Shown: positions 1 to 7,106 of the stretch, one piece after another
Layout: every line of letters starts with the position of its first letter
Position numbering within the stretch: position 1 is the first letter of the stretch
NCBI RefSeq assembly: GCF_916618955.1
Contig: NZ_OU745390.1
Coordinates: forward strand, 2,108,001-2,172,000
Reading direction: 5' to 3'
DNA length: 64,000 bases
From: Pseudomonas sp. Marseille-Q3773
GTDB lineage: Bacteria > Pseudomonadota > Gammaproteobacteria > Pseudomonadales > Pseudomonadaceae
Translations under genes and position numbers: made by a program
Notes under the pieces: model-generated
Databases searched by the model: none
Seen by the model: only the letters and a program-made list of their open reading frames with translations
What the model was told of the DNA's origin: nothing

Positions 1-833
1 TCATGGGCAAACCATTCGCCGGTGCGGCCAAAGCCGCCGATCACTTCATCAGCGCACAGCAGCACATCGTACTGGCGGCAGATACGCTGGACCTCGGGCC
101 AGTAGCTTTCCGGCGGGAAGATCATGCCGCCGGCGCCCTGGAACGGTTCGGCAATGAAACCGGCAACGTTCTCGGCACCCAGTTCGAGGATTTTTTCTTC
201 CAGCTGCAGGGCACAGCGGCGGCCGAATTCGGCCGGGCTCAGGTCGCCGCCCTCGGCGTACCAGTACGGTTCGTCGATGTGCGCCACATCCGGGATCAGC
301 CCGCCCATTTCGTGCATGAACTTCATGCCGCCCAACGCCGTGGCGGCCAGCGTCGAGCCGTGGTAGCCGTTCCAGCGGCCGATCATGATCTTCTTGGCCG
401 GCTGGCCGACCACTTGCCAATAGCGGCGCACGGTGCGGATCAACACCTCGTTGGCTTCGGAGCCGGAGTTGGTGTAGATCGCGTGGCTGTAATGCGCGGG
501 CAGCAGGCTGAACAACAGCTCGGACAGTTCGATCACCGCCGGGTGGGTGGTGTGGAAGAACATGTTGTAGTAGGCCAGCTGGTCCATCTGCGTGGCAGCG
601 GCGGCGCTCAGGTCGCGGCGGCCATAGCCGAGCTGGGTGCACCACAGGCCGGACATGCCGTCGAGGTAGCGCTTGCCCTCGCTGTCCCACAGGTGCAGGC
701 GCTCACCGCCGACGATCACCCGCGGCCCTTCGGCGTTCAGCGCCTTCTGGTCGAGGAAGGCATGGATATGGTGGGCGGCATCGGAAGCCTGATAGTCGCG
801 GGTCTGGCGTTGCGGGGCGAAAGGCGCATTCAT
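1..833 (-). CDS. Class III (omega) aminotransferase, C-terminus cut by window start
   Basis: PLP-dependent class III aminotransferase, probably an omega-amine:pyruvate enzyme of the putrescine/beta-alanine type (SpuC-like). Only the first ~277 residues lie in the window; the PLP lysine would fall outside it. Visible marks are the N-terminal block DSEGKRYLDGMSGLWC, the phosphate-binding stretch TNSGSEANEV, the block WNGYHGSTLAATALGG, and LCADEVIGGFGRTGEW containing the PLP-ring aspartate. The ATG at 833 gives an N-terminus MNAPFAPQ that fits the family. It lies 42 bases downstream of the LuxR-type gene on the same strand and is probably co-transcribed with it. The divergent PuuP-like permease supports a polyamine role. 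Family is firm; the exact amine substrate is inference. Confidence 0.9.
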   Translation of the reverse strand, partial: MNAPFAPQRQTRDYQASDAAHHIHAFLDQKALNAEGPRVIVGGERLHLWDSEGKRYLDGMSGLWCTQLGYGRRDLSAAAATQMDQLAYYNMFFHTTHPAVIELSELLFSLLPAHYSHAIYTNSGSEANEVLIRTVRRYWQVVGQPAKKIMIGRWNGYHGSTLAATALGGMKFMHEMGGLIPDVAHIDEPYWYAEGGDLSPAEFGRRCALQLEEKILELGAENVAGFIAEPFQGAGGMIFPPESYWPEVQRICRQYDVLLCADEVIGGFGRTGEWFAH

Positions 834-875
834 TGTTGGTTTTCCTTTGCGGTGGGGGTGCAGGGCTGCCGGCGC

Positions 876-1718
876 TCAGCGCAGCTTGCCCATGTAGCTT
901 TCCAGCGGGTCCTTGCCCAGCACGCCCTGGGCATTGGCCAGCGCGTCGATGAACAGGGAGAACAGCTCGGACTGGGTGCCGATGTCGAGCTTGGCGTAGA
1001 CGTTCTTGCGGTGCGACTTGATGGTGTCTTCCGACACGCCCAGGCGCTCGGCCAGCGATCGGGTGGAGTGGCCACGCAGGATCAGCTGGGCGATACGGCA
1101 CTCACGCTCGGTGAGCAATGAGCTGCCGAAATTGTTCAGGGCCGCATGGATGCGCTGCTCGAGCACGTTCTCGAAGCGCCCGGCACGGCTGTCGAGCCCG
1201 GCGAAGTGCCTGCCGAGCACCGCCAGCACCCAGGGCGTGATGCAACCGAACAGCGCACGGCTGTGCCCATCGAGCTTGTCGGTGAAAGCCAGCGACACCG
1301 CCAGGCTGTGCCCGGGCAGCACCTGCAGGATGTAGTTCAGTTCATCCTGCAGGTGAGAATGGCGGTAGAACGACTGGTAGTACTCGCTCATCTCGAAATG
1401 GTCCGGCGCCACCTCGAACAGGCCATAGCAGCCGGATTCGACCTGCTCCACGCAAGCACCGTAGAACGGGTCGAGCAGGTAGAAACCCGACAGGTAACGG
1501 CTTACATTGCCTTCGGGCAGCCAGGGTGCGTTGTCGTCCTGCTCGAACAATGCGCTGGGCATGCCGTGGTGCGGGTAGAGATACACCGTGGTCGCCTGGA
1601 TCGGATGGATCACGCCCAGTGCGGCGAACAGGCTGACAGCAAAGCCCGGGCGGCCGATGGCCTCGGTGACCTTGGCCTGGTGCTCGAACCACTGTTGTAC
1701 AAGCAATCGATGGGTCAC
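876..1718 (-). CDS. LuxR-family transcriptional regulator
   Basis: A 280-residue cytoplasmic DNA-binding regulator. The last ~65 residues form a LuxR-type helix-turn-helix: LLTERECRIAQLILRGHSTRSLAERLG, then SEDTIKSHRKNVYAKL. The N-terminal ~200 residues are not recognisable as an acyl-homoserine-lactone or receiver domain, so the ligand is unknown. The frame stays open upstream to an ATG at 1784, but GTG at 1718 (reading VTHRLLVQQWFEHQ) is the more natural start because the upstream residues look non-coding. It sits between a class III aminotransferase (downstream, same strand) and a divergent amine permease, and so probably controls both. The paired palindromes at 1798-1863 are its likely binding sites. 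Confidence 0.88.
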   Translation of the reverse strand: MTHRLLVQQWFEHQAKVTEAIGRPGFAVSLFAALGVIHPIQATTVYLYPHHGMPSALFEQDDNAPWLPEGNVSRYLSGFYLLDPFYGACVEQVESGCYGLFEVAPDHFEMSEYYQSFYRHSHLQDELNYILQVLPGHSLAVSLAFTDKLDGHSRALFGCITPWVLAVLGRHFAGLDSRAGRFENVLEQRIHAALNNFGSSLLTERECRIAQLILRGHSTRSLAERLGVSEDTIKSHRKNVYAKLDIGTQSELFSLFIDALANAQGVLGKDPLESYMGKLR

Positions 1719-1797
1719 GGTGGGCCTGCCATATCGAGTAGGGCACCGCCACAGTGCGGTGCGTTGTTGGCCAGATACTCCCATGGCGCCGCAGACA

Positions 1798-1863
1798 CCG
1801 GAATCACCCTTTGGGGTGAGCGCCTGTGCGCCTCGTCCGGCTCACCCCAAAGGGTGATTCCGG
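1798..1863. promoter_or_regulatory. Perfect 24-bp inverted repeat with nested palindromes (probable operator pair)
   Basis: The arms at 1798-1821 and 1840-1863 are exact reverse complements separated by 18 bases. Each arm also contains its own palindrome, TCACCC-N4-GGGTGA (1804-1819 and 1842-1857), with centres 38 bp apart. The element lies in the divergent promoter region between the LuxR-type regulator and the permease. Two identical dyads suggest a pair of binding sites for a dimeric regulator, most simply the adjacent LuxR-type protein. A transcription terminator is less likely because neither flanking gene ends here. Confidence 0.6.
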
Positions 1864-2075
1864 GTACCTGCGGGGTGTGGGAGCATCAATCCGCCCCACG
1901 CTGCGAGCCCCGCGCTCGACCTCCTTGCACAACGCCCACCGGCAGCGAGCCCCCTCGCCTGCTGCGGTGTCCTGCATCCCTTTCCAGGAGTTAGCAATGC
2001 ATACAACAACAAGTACAGCCCATTCCCCGCCGCGCATGCTTCGTCCCCGCCCCCACCGGGCGCTTCCGCACCTCC

Positions 2076-3371
2076 ATGGGCATGACCGCCCTGGTCCTGT
2101 TCGGCCTGGCCTACATGGTGCCGCTGGCGGTGTTCACCACCTACGGGCTGGTTACCCAAATGACCAAGGGGCACCTGCCCACCGCCTACCTGCTGACCCT
2201 CGCCGCTATGCTGCTGACCGCCTACAGCTATGGGCGCATGGTCCAGGCCCACCCCTACTCAGGGTCGGTGTATACCTACACGCGCAAGGCGTTCGGCAGC
2301 CACATCGGCTTCATGACCGGCTGGACACTGCTGCTCGACTATATTTTCCTGCCGTTGCTCAGCTACCTGCTGATCGGCATCTACATGGCGGAATACTTTC
2401 CGGCCATTCCCGCCTGGGTCTGGGTGCTGGGCTCGATTGCCCTGGTCACCTTCCTCAACCTGATCGGCATTGAATCCATCACCCGGGTCAACTGGCTTCT
2501 GGTGCTGCTGCAACTGGTGTTCATCGTCGTGTTCGTCGCCCTGTCGATACGCAACCTCGGCAGCCAGGCCGCACCGCCATCGCTGCTGGCGCCCTTCCAT
2601 CACGAGGGTTTCAGCGTGCCATTGATCATGACCGGTGCCGCCGTGCTGTGCCTGTCGTTCCTCGGCTTCGATGCGGTGTCGACCATGGCCGAGGAAACCA
2701 GCAACCCGACCTACCGCATTCCCATGGCCATTCTGGTGGTGTCGCTGGTCGGTGGCCTGCTGTTCCTGGTGGTGTCGTACTGCGCGCAGATGGTGTTCCC
2801 CGACTGGGGCAGCTTCGCCGACCCCGATTCGGCCTCGGTGGACGTGATGCGGCGGGTGGGCGGTGAGCTGCTGGTGACCGCCTTTACCGCCACCTACGTG
2901 GCCGGTTGCTTCGCCTCGGCCATGGTGTCCCAGGCCAGCGTGTCGCGGGTGCTGTTCGCCATGGGCCGCGACGGTGCACTGCCCCGGGCATTCGGCCAGC
3001 TGGTGACGAAAAAGCGCGTACCGGCCGTGGCCATCGTGGTGGTCAGCCTGCTGTCGCTGGTCGCCCTGGTGATCACCCTCGACACCGTGGCCAACATGAT
3101 CAGCTTTGGCGCGTTGTTCGCCTTCTCGGCGGTGAACCTGGCAGTGGTCAAGCACTACCTGGTCGACCAGCGCTTGCGTGGGGCCCGCAACTACCTGCTG
3201 TATGGCGTCGTACCTGGCCTGGGCTTTCTCAGTACGCTGTGGCTGTGGAGCAGCCTGACCCGCCTGTCGTTCAGCATCGGCTTGTGCTGGATGGGCCTGG
3301 GCCTGGTGGTGCTGCTCGGGCTTACGCGGGCGTTCCGGGTGAAGCTGCCGGAGCTGCAGATGGCCGAGTGA
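2076..3371 (+). CDS. PuuP-like amino acid/polyamine permease (APC superfamily), N-terminus frameshifted
   Basis: Inner-membrane APC-superfamily transporter with about 12 hydrophobic segments over 431 residues. It follows the PuuP putrescine importer pattern: LFGLAYMVPLAVFTTYG in segment 1, SGSVYTYTRKAFGSHIGFM, then FLGFDAVSTMAEETSNPTYR, QMVFPDWGSFADPD and SQASVSRVLFAMGRDGALP. The natural start by ribosome-binding site (AGGAG, 1986-1990) is ATG 1997, but that frame is one base off from the body. The body frame has a stop at 1992-1994 and no ATG, GTG or TTG before 2076, which lacks a good ribosome site. About 26 residues before the first membrane segment are therefore lost or altered. Divergent from the LuxR regulator and aminotransferase, it probably imports their amine substrate. 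Confidence 0.85.
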   Translation: MGMTALVLFGLAYMVPLAVFTTYGLVTQMTKGHLPTAYLLTLAAMLLTAYSYGRMVQAHPYSGSVYTYTRKAFGSHIGFMTGWTLLLDYIFLPLLSYLLIGIYMAEYFPAIPAWVWVLGSIALVTFLNLIGIESITRVNWLLVLLQLVFIVVFVALSIRNLGSQAAPPSLLAPFHHEGFSVPLIMTGAAVLCLSFLGFDAVSTMAEETSNPTYRIPMAILVVSLVGGLLFLVVSYCAQMVFPDWGSFADPDSASVDVMRRVGGELLVTAFTATYVAGCFASAMVSQASVSRVLFAMGRDGALPRAFGQLVTKKRVPAVAIVVVSLLSLVALVITLDTVANMISFGALFAFSAVNLAVVKHYLVDQRLRGARNYLLYGVVPGLGFLSTLWLWSSLTRLSFSIGLCWMGLGLVVLLGLTRAFRVKLPELQMAE

Positions 3372-3388
3372 CGGGCGCGCTTGCGCGA

Positions 3389-3423
3389 TCCGGGTGGGAA
3401 CGGTTCAGTTGGGCCCACCCGGA
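3389..3423 (+). terminator. Candidate hairpin after the permease
   Basis: Perfect 10-bp arms (3389-3398 and 3414-3423, core CCGGGTGGG) begin 18 bases after the permease stop. There is no following T-run, so intrinsic termination is only a possibility. Confidence 0.35.
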
Positions 3424-3448
3424 CCGGGCCGGGTTCGAACACTCGGGG

Positions 3449-3456
3449 TGTATACA
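3449..3456. promoter_or_regulatory. TGTATACA palindrome upstream of the deaminase
   Basis: An 8-bp palindrome TGTATACA (context GTGTATACAAT) lies about 80 bp before the 8-oxoguanine deaminase start. Sites with TNGTATACNA cores are common targets of FadR/VanR-type GntR regulators. No GntR gene is in the window, so the regulator is unidentified. Confidence 0.3.
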
Positions 3457-3534
3457 ATCCTGCCTGACTCTGGTTACATGTTGCAGCGCCTACGACAGCG
3501 ACAATCGTCGCTGGGTATTGCGCAGGCACATGCT

Positions 3535-4893
3535 ATGCCCAAGACGCTATTGGTAAAAAACGCCGCCCTGCTGGTCACCATGGACGGCGAACGCCGCGAA
3601 ATCAGCAACGGCGGCCTGTTCATCGAAGACAACCTGATCCGCCAGGTCGGCCCCAGCGACACCCTCCCCGAGCACGCCGACGTGGTGCTGGACATGACCG
3701 GCAAAGTGGTCATCCCTGGCCTGGTCAACACCCACCACCACATGTACCAGAGCCTCACCCGCGTGGTGCCGGCAGCCCAGGACGGCGAACTGTTCAACTG
3801 GCTGACCAACCTGTACCCGATCTGGGCGCGGCTGACCCCCGAGATGATCGCGGTGTCGACCCAGACCGCCATGGCGGAACTGATCCTGTCCGGCTGCACC
3901 ACCTCCAGCGACCATCTGTACATCTACCCCAACGGCTGCAAGCTCGACGACAGCATCCACGCCGCCGACGAGATCGGCATGCGCTTCCACGCCGCGCGCG
4001 GCAGCATGAGCGTGGGCCGCAGCCAGGGCGGCCTGCCTCCGGACACGGTAGTAGAAAAGGAAGCTGACATCCTCAAGGAGTCCCAGCGCCTGATCGAGGA
4101 CTACCACGATGCCGGTCACGGCGCGATGCGCCGCATCGTGGTGGCGCCATGCTCGCCGTTCTCGGTCAGCCGCGACCTGATGCGCGAAGCGGCAGTGCTG
4201 GCGCGCCAGTACGGCGTGTCGTTGCACACCCACCTGGCCGAGAACGTCAATGACATTGTCTACAGCCGCGAGAAGTTCGGCATGACCCCGGCCGAATACG
4301 CCGAGGACCTCGGCTGGGTCGGCCACGATGTGTGGCATGCCCATTGCGTGCAACTCGACCAGCACGGCATCGAGCTGTTCGCCCGCACCGGCACCGGTGT
4401 GGCCCACTGCCCGTGCTCGAACATGCGCCTGGCCTCGGGCATCGCCCCGGTGCGCAAGATGCGCGACCATGGCGTGCCGGTAGGCCTGGGGGTCGACGGT
4501 TCGGCCTCCAACGATGGCGCCAGCATGATCGGTGAAGTGCGCCAGGCCTTGCTGCTGCAACGGGTCGGCTTCGGCCCCGACGCGATGACCGCCCGCGAGG
4601 CCCTGGAAATTGCCACCCTCGGCGGCGCCAAGGTGCTGAACCGCAATGACATCGGCGCCCTCGCCCCCGGCATGGTCGCCGACTTCGTCGCCTTCGACCT
4701 GAGCCACGTGGCCTATGCCGGCGGCCATCATGACCCGCTGGCGGCGCTGGTGTTCTGCACCCCGACCCAGGTGCATACCAGCGTGATCAACGGCCGGGTG
4801 GTGGTGCAGGACGGCCAGCTGCTCACCGTCGACCTGCCACGGGTGCTCGAGCGCCACAATCGACTGGCGCACCAGCTGGTCAGCGGCGGATAA
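3535..4893 (+). CDS. 8-oxoguanine deaminase (amidohydrolase family)
   Basis: Zinc-dependent cytosolic deaminase of the amidohydrolase superfamily, predicted to convert 8-oxoguanine to urate in purine salvage or clean-up. The 452-residue length is typical. Metal and catalytic motifs appear in order: GLVNTHHHMYQ (His67/His69), SLHTHLAEN, VWHAHCVQLD and GLGVDGSASND. Residues such as NWLTNLYPIWARLTPE and HCPCSNMRLASG match the 8-oxoguanine deaminase/TrzA-AtzB-like group rather than classical guanine deaminase. The open frame extends upstream to 3394, but ATG 3535 (MPKTLLVKNAALLVTMDG) is where family similarity begins. It is a single gene, with a hairpin after its stop and a convergent GNAT gene beyond. 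The substrate is inferred from family resemblance. Confidence 0.88.
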   Translation: MPKTLLVKNAALLVTMDGERREISNGGLFIEDNLIRQVGPSDTLPEHADVVLDMTGKVVIPGLVNTHHHMYQSLTRVVPAAQDGELFNWLTNLYPIWARLTPEMIAVSTQTAMAELILSGCTTSSDHLYIYPNGCKLDDSIHAADEIGMRFHAARGSMSVGRSQGGLPPDTVVEKEADILKESQRLIEDYHDAGHGAMRRIVVAPCSPFSVSRDLMREAAVLARQYGVSLHTHLAENVNDIVYSREKFGMTPAEYAEDLGWVGHDVWHAHCVQLDQHGIELFARTGTGVAHCPCSNMRLASGIAPVRKMRDHGVPVGLGVDGSASNDGASMIGEVRQALLLQRVGFGPDAMTAREALEIATLGGAKVLNRNDIGALAPGMVADFVAFDLSHVAYAGGHHDPLAALVFCTPTQVHTSVINGRVVVQDGQLLTVDLPRVLERHNRLAHQLVSGG

Positions 4894-4910
4894 AGCAGCT
4901 GGCCTCGTGT

Positions 4911-4940
4911 CGCGACAGGCTGCAAGGCAGCCTTGTCGTG
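4911..4940. terminator. Candidate bidirectional hairpin
   Basis: A stem of about 11 bp with one bulge (CGACAGGCTGC paired with GCAGCCTTGTCG) around an AAG loop, in the 72-base gap between two convergent genes. There is no T-run on either side. Confidence 0.35.
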
Positions 4941-4965
4941 ACCCGGACCGAGCCCACTGGATCTT

Positions 4966-5457
4966 TCAGAGGGCCATAACCATCTCATGCCAGGCCATGC
5001 CACCGTGCTCCGACGGCGATGGCCGCACGTACTGGTAACCCATCTTCTGGTACAGCGGCACATGCTGCTGTTTGCACATCAGGTAAATGGCCTGCTTGCC
5101 CGCGGCCTTCATGCGCCGGACGAACTCGTCCATCAGCCGCAAGGCGTAGCCTTGGCCCTGGTGCGCCGGGTCGACCACCACCGACATGATCACCACATTC
5201 GGCGCTTGCGGGTCATGCCCGACCAGTTCCTTGAAGGCTTCATCGGCCATCTCCACCTGGTGGGCGCAGCCGCTGTTGATGAAACCGACGATCTCTCCCG
5301 CCTGCTCCAGCACCAGAAAGCCTTGCGGATACTGCGCGATACGGGTGCGAATCTTGTCCAGCGTGGCCGCCTCGTCCCCTTCGTAGGCGCCGATCTCGAT
5401 GGCGTAGCAACGCTCGGCGTCTGCGGCGGTGGGGGTGCGGAACTGCGGAGTGCTCAT
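4966..5457 (-). CDS. GNAT-family N-acetyltransferase
   Basis: A 163-residue single-domain GNAT acetyltransferase using acetyl-CoA. The beta4/pyrophosphate loop region reads VVIMSVVVDPAHQGQGYALRL, with the Q-G-Q-G-Y-A acetyl-CoA loop at about residues 99-104. The segment GEIVGFINSGCAH is the core strand and LYQKMGYQYV the C-terminal strand typical of the fold. The overall pattern resembles arylalkylamine N-acetyltransferase-like bacterial proteins, but the substrate cannot be read from sequence. Start ATG 5457 gives MSTPQFRTPTAADAERC, a normal GNAT N-terminus. It is divergent from the haem oxygenase gene with a 122-base shared promoter region and convergent with the 8-oxoguanine deaminase. Confidence 0.9.
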   Translation of the reverse strand: MSTPQFRTPTAADAERCYAIEIGAYEGDEAATLDKIRTRIAQYPQGFLVLEQAGEIVGFINSGCAHQVEMADEAFKELVGHDPQAPNVVIMSVVVDPAHQGQGYALRLMDEFVRRMKAAGKQAIYLMCKQQHVPLYQKMGYQYVRPSPSEHGGMAWHEMVMAL

Positions 5458-5579
5458 GACGGGTTTCCTTGACGATGATTGGCAAAGCGGCCGTCATGGT
5501 AAATGACTGGTCACCTGGACAGACAGCTTTCCCGAACCCGTTGCGTGGCACTTGCTGAGGGCCACGGCTGACAAGCATC

Positions 5580-6197
5580 ATGGCCCATTGCCCAGCCACT
5601 ATGGATACGCCGATGGCCTCAGTGCCGCTATTGCTCGCCGAACCCGGCCGCTGCAAACGCTTGAAGGCTGCCAGCAGCCAGGCCCACGACGATGTCGACC
5701 AACGGGTGATGGCCGCCAGGCCTTTCGACAACCGCGAACGCTACGGTCGCTTCCTGCAGGTACAGCATCGCTTTCATGGCAGTCTGCTGGCGTTATACCG
5801 CGATGAACAACTCAACCTGCTGCTGCCTGGGCTGGCGCACCTGTCGCGCGCTGCCGCGGTTGAGCATGACCTGAGCGATCTGGGCCTGCCAGTGCCGGAG
5901 CTCCCTCGACAGGTCTGTGCCAGCCCGGCCCAGGCCCTGGGCTGGCTGTACTGCAGCGAGGGGTCGAACCTTGGGGCTGCGTTTCTGCTCAGGCAGGCCC
6001 AGCGCCTGGGCCTGGACGCCGGCCTCGGCGCGCGCCACCTGGCGCCGTATCCGCAGGGCCGGGCGCTGCCCTGGCGGCAGTTCGTCGCCAGGCTGGACGG
6101 CTTATCGCTGAATGCGCATGAAGAAGCCGAGGTGGTCGCTGGTGCGATCGCCGCGTTCGGCAGCTACCAAATGCACTTGCGAGCGCTGTTTGCCTGA
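5580..6197 (+). CDS. Biliverdin-producing haem oxygenase
   Basis: Soluble haem oxygenase fold protein of 205 residues, predicted to open haem to biliverdin, iron and CO. The proximal haem ligand is probably the His in SSQAHDDVDQRVMAARPF (about residue 36). The distal helix GWLYCSEGSNLGAAFLLRQA carries the glycine-containing signature that stacks over haem. The family is usually ~190-210 residues. The start is uncertain: ATG 5580 has no clear ribosome site and in-frame ATGs at 5601 and 5610 would also keep the domain whole. No Fur box is visible in the upstream region, so iron control is not evident. No bacteriophytochrome gene is adjacent. Family assignment is good; its role in iron acquisition or pigment making is unknown. 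Confidence 0.85.
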   Translation: MAHCPATMDTPMASVPLLLAEPGRCKRLKAASSQAHDDVDQRVMAARPFDNRERYGRFLQVQHRFHGSLLALYRDEQLNLLLPGLAHLSRAAAVEHDLSDLGLPVPELPRQVCASPAQALGWLYCSEGSNLGAAFLLRQAQRLGLDAGLGARHLAPYPQGRALPWRQFVARLDGLSLNAHEEAEVVAGAIAAFGSYQMHLRALFA

Positions 6198-6371
6198 ATC
6201 AGCGACCGCTGATCGGGTTGTTTCAAAAGTTGTACAACTTGTTGCCATAGCGAACTTTTTTCTGTTTGCCGGTCTATCTGAGAGGCACAGAAAGGTAGCG
6301 GGACGCGAGACAGAATCGCCAACCACCTGCTGGCCAGATGGCTCAATTGTTCTCAGAGGTTGGCTTCGCTC

Positions 6372-6764
6372 ATGAAAATACATGTCGCAAGGTTGATGCT
6401 GCTCGGCCTGTTCTCGTTGGCGGCGGTAGGCACGGCATCGGCAACCCCCATGAAACCGTCCGTGGCGGCTGCCCCGGCGGTGCAATCACCCCTGCAGCCT
6501 GCCGGCAACCCCTGGGCGAAGTTGGCCAGTGTGGCCGATGCGCAGCCGGCCACGCTGCTGGCCCATGGTGACGACCGCTGGCATGACCACAGAAGCGACT
6601 GGCGCCGCGAACAGTGGCGCCGCGAGCAGGCCCGACGTGACTGGGAGCGCCGGCGCGACTGGGAACACCGCCGCGACTGGGAACGCCGGCGAGACTGGGA
6701 GCGCCGCCATGAGCGGGCCATGCACCAGCGCTACCATGACGATTATCGTTACTACCGCCGTTGA
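6372..6764 (+). CDS. Small exported Arg/Trp-rich repeat protein, function unknown
   Basis: A 130-residue protein of unknown function. ATG 6372 begins a clear Sec signal peptide (MKIHVARLMLLGLFSLAAVGTASA, cleavage about residue 24), followed by a Pro/Ala linker. The C-terminal half is built from an imperfect tandem hexapeptide of the RRDWER type. It has about six units from roughly residue 77 to 115, as seen in RRDWERRRDWEHRRDWERRR, and ends in a Tyr/Arg/His-rich tail. The composition is extremely basic and aromatic, which suggests binding to anionic envelope components, nucleic acid or metal. Small secreted Pseudomonas proteins of this type are usually annotated as hypothetical. The gene stands alone and ends before a GC-rich hairpin. 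Confidence 0.75.
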   Translation: MKIHVARLMLLGLFSLAAVGTASATPMKPSVAAAPAVQSPLQPAGNPWAKLASVADAQPATLLAHGDDRWHDHRSDWRREQWRREQARRDWERRRDWEHRRDWERRRDWERRHERAMHQRYHDDYRYYRR

Positions 6765-6777
6765 TGCGCATCAACTG

Positions 6778-6798
6778 GCGCGGCCTTGACGGCCGCGC
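6778..6798. terminator. Candidate bidirectional hairpin
   Basis: Perfect 8-bp arms GCGCGGCC / GGCCGCGC around TTGAC, between the convergent repeat-protein and DUF2986 genes. There is no strong T-run. Confidence 0.45.
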
Positions 6799-6805
6799 TG
6801 GTTGG

Positions 6806-6952
6806 TCAGGTGGCGGTGTCCGCCACCGCCTCGGCTTCCATCTTCAGGCGGTCCGCCTTGCAAATGTACCTTGGCTTGCGTGGCGCCAGTTTCGCACTGG
6901 CCTTCCTGGCATGCGCCTGCAACAACTGCTTGATCTTCTTGCGACGGTTCAT
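6806..6952 (-). CDS. Small DUF2986-family protein
   Basis: A 48-residue very basic protein beginning MNRRKKIKQLLQAHARKASA and continuing KLAPRKPRYICKADRLKMEAE. This matches the DUF2986 family of tiny conserved gammaproteobacterial proteins, whose function is not known. An upstream ATG at 6988 would add 12 unrelated residues. The MNRRKK start at 6952 is preferred because the family begins there and GAGTGAG precedes it. The abundance of Lys/Arg suggests nucleic-acid or ribosome association, which is inference only. Confidence 0.75.
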   Translation of the reverse strand: MNRRKKIKQLLQAHARKASAKLAPRKPRYICKADRLKMEAEAVADTAT

Positions 6953-7106
6953 TCTCACTCGACCTGTCAGTGCGGATTGCCTGGGCACATCATACCTTGC
7001 CTGGGCCAGCGCCTGATTGACGTTATTTTCACACGCGGCAGATTAGCGTCACGGCTTTTCCGGCGCCGGGCAGATCGGCTGGCCGCCATGGTACGACGAG
7101 GCATTC

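Noticed and set aside
3547..4872. 441-codon minus-strand frame opposite the 8-oxoguanine deaminase
   Set aside because: No domain is recognisable, whereas the plus strand encodes a complete metal-site amidohydrolase. High GC keeps antisense frames open.
5548..5570. TGGCACTTGCTG as a possible sigma-54 promoter before the haem oxygenase
   Set aside because: The GG and GC elements are not at the required spacing (GG-N10-GC), so it does not fit a -24/-12 promoter.
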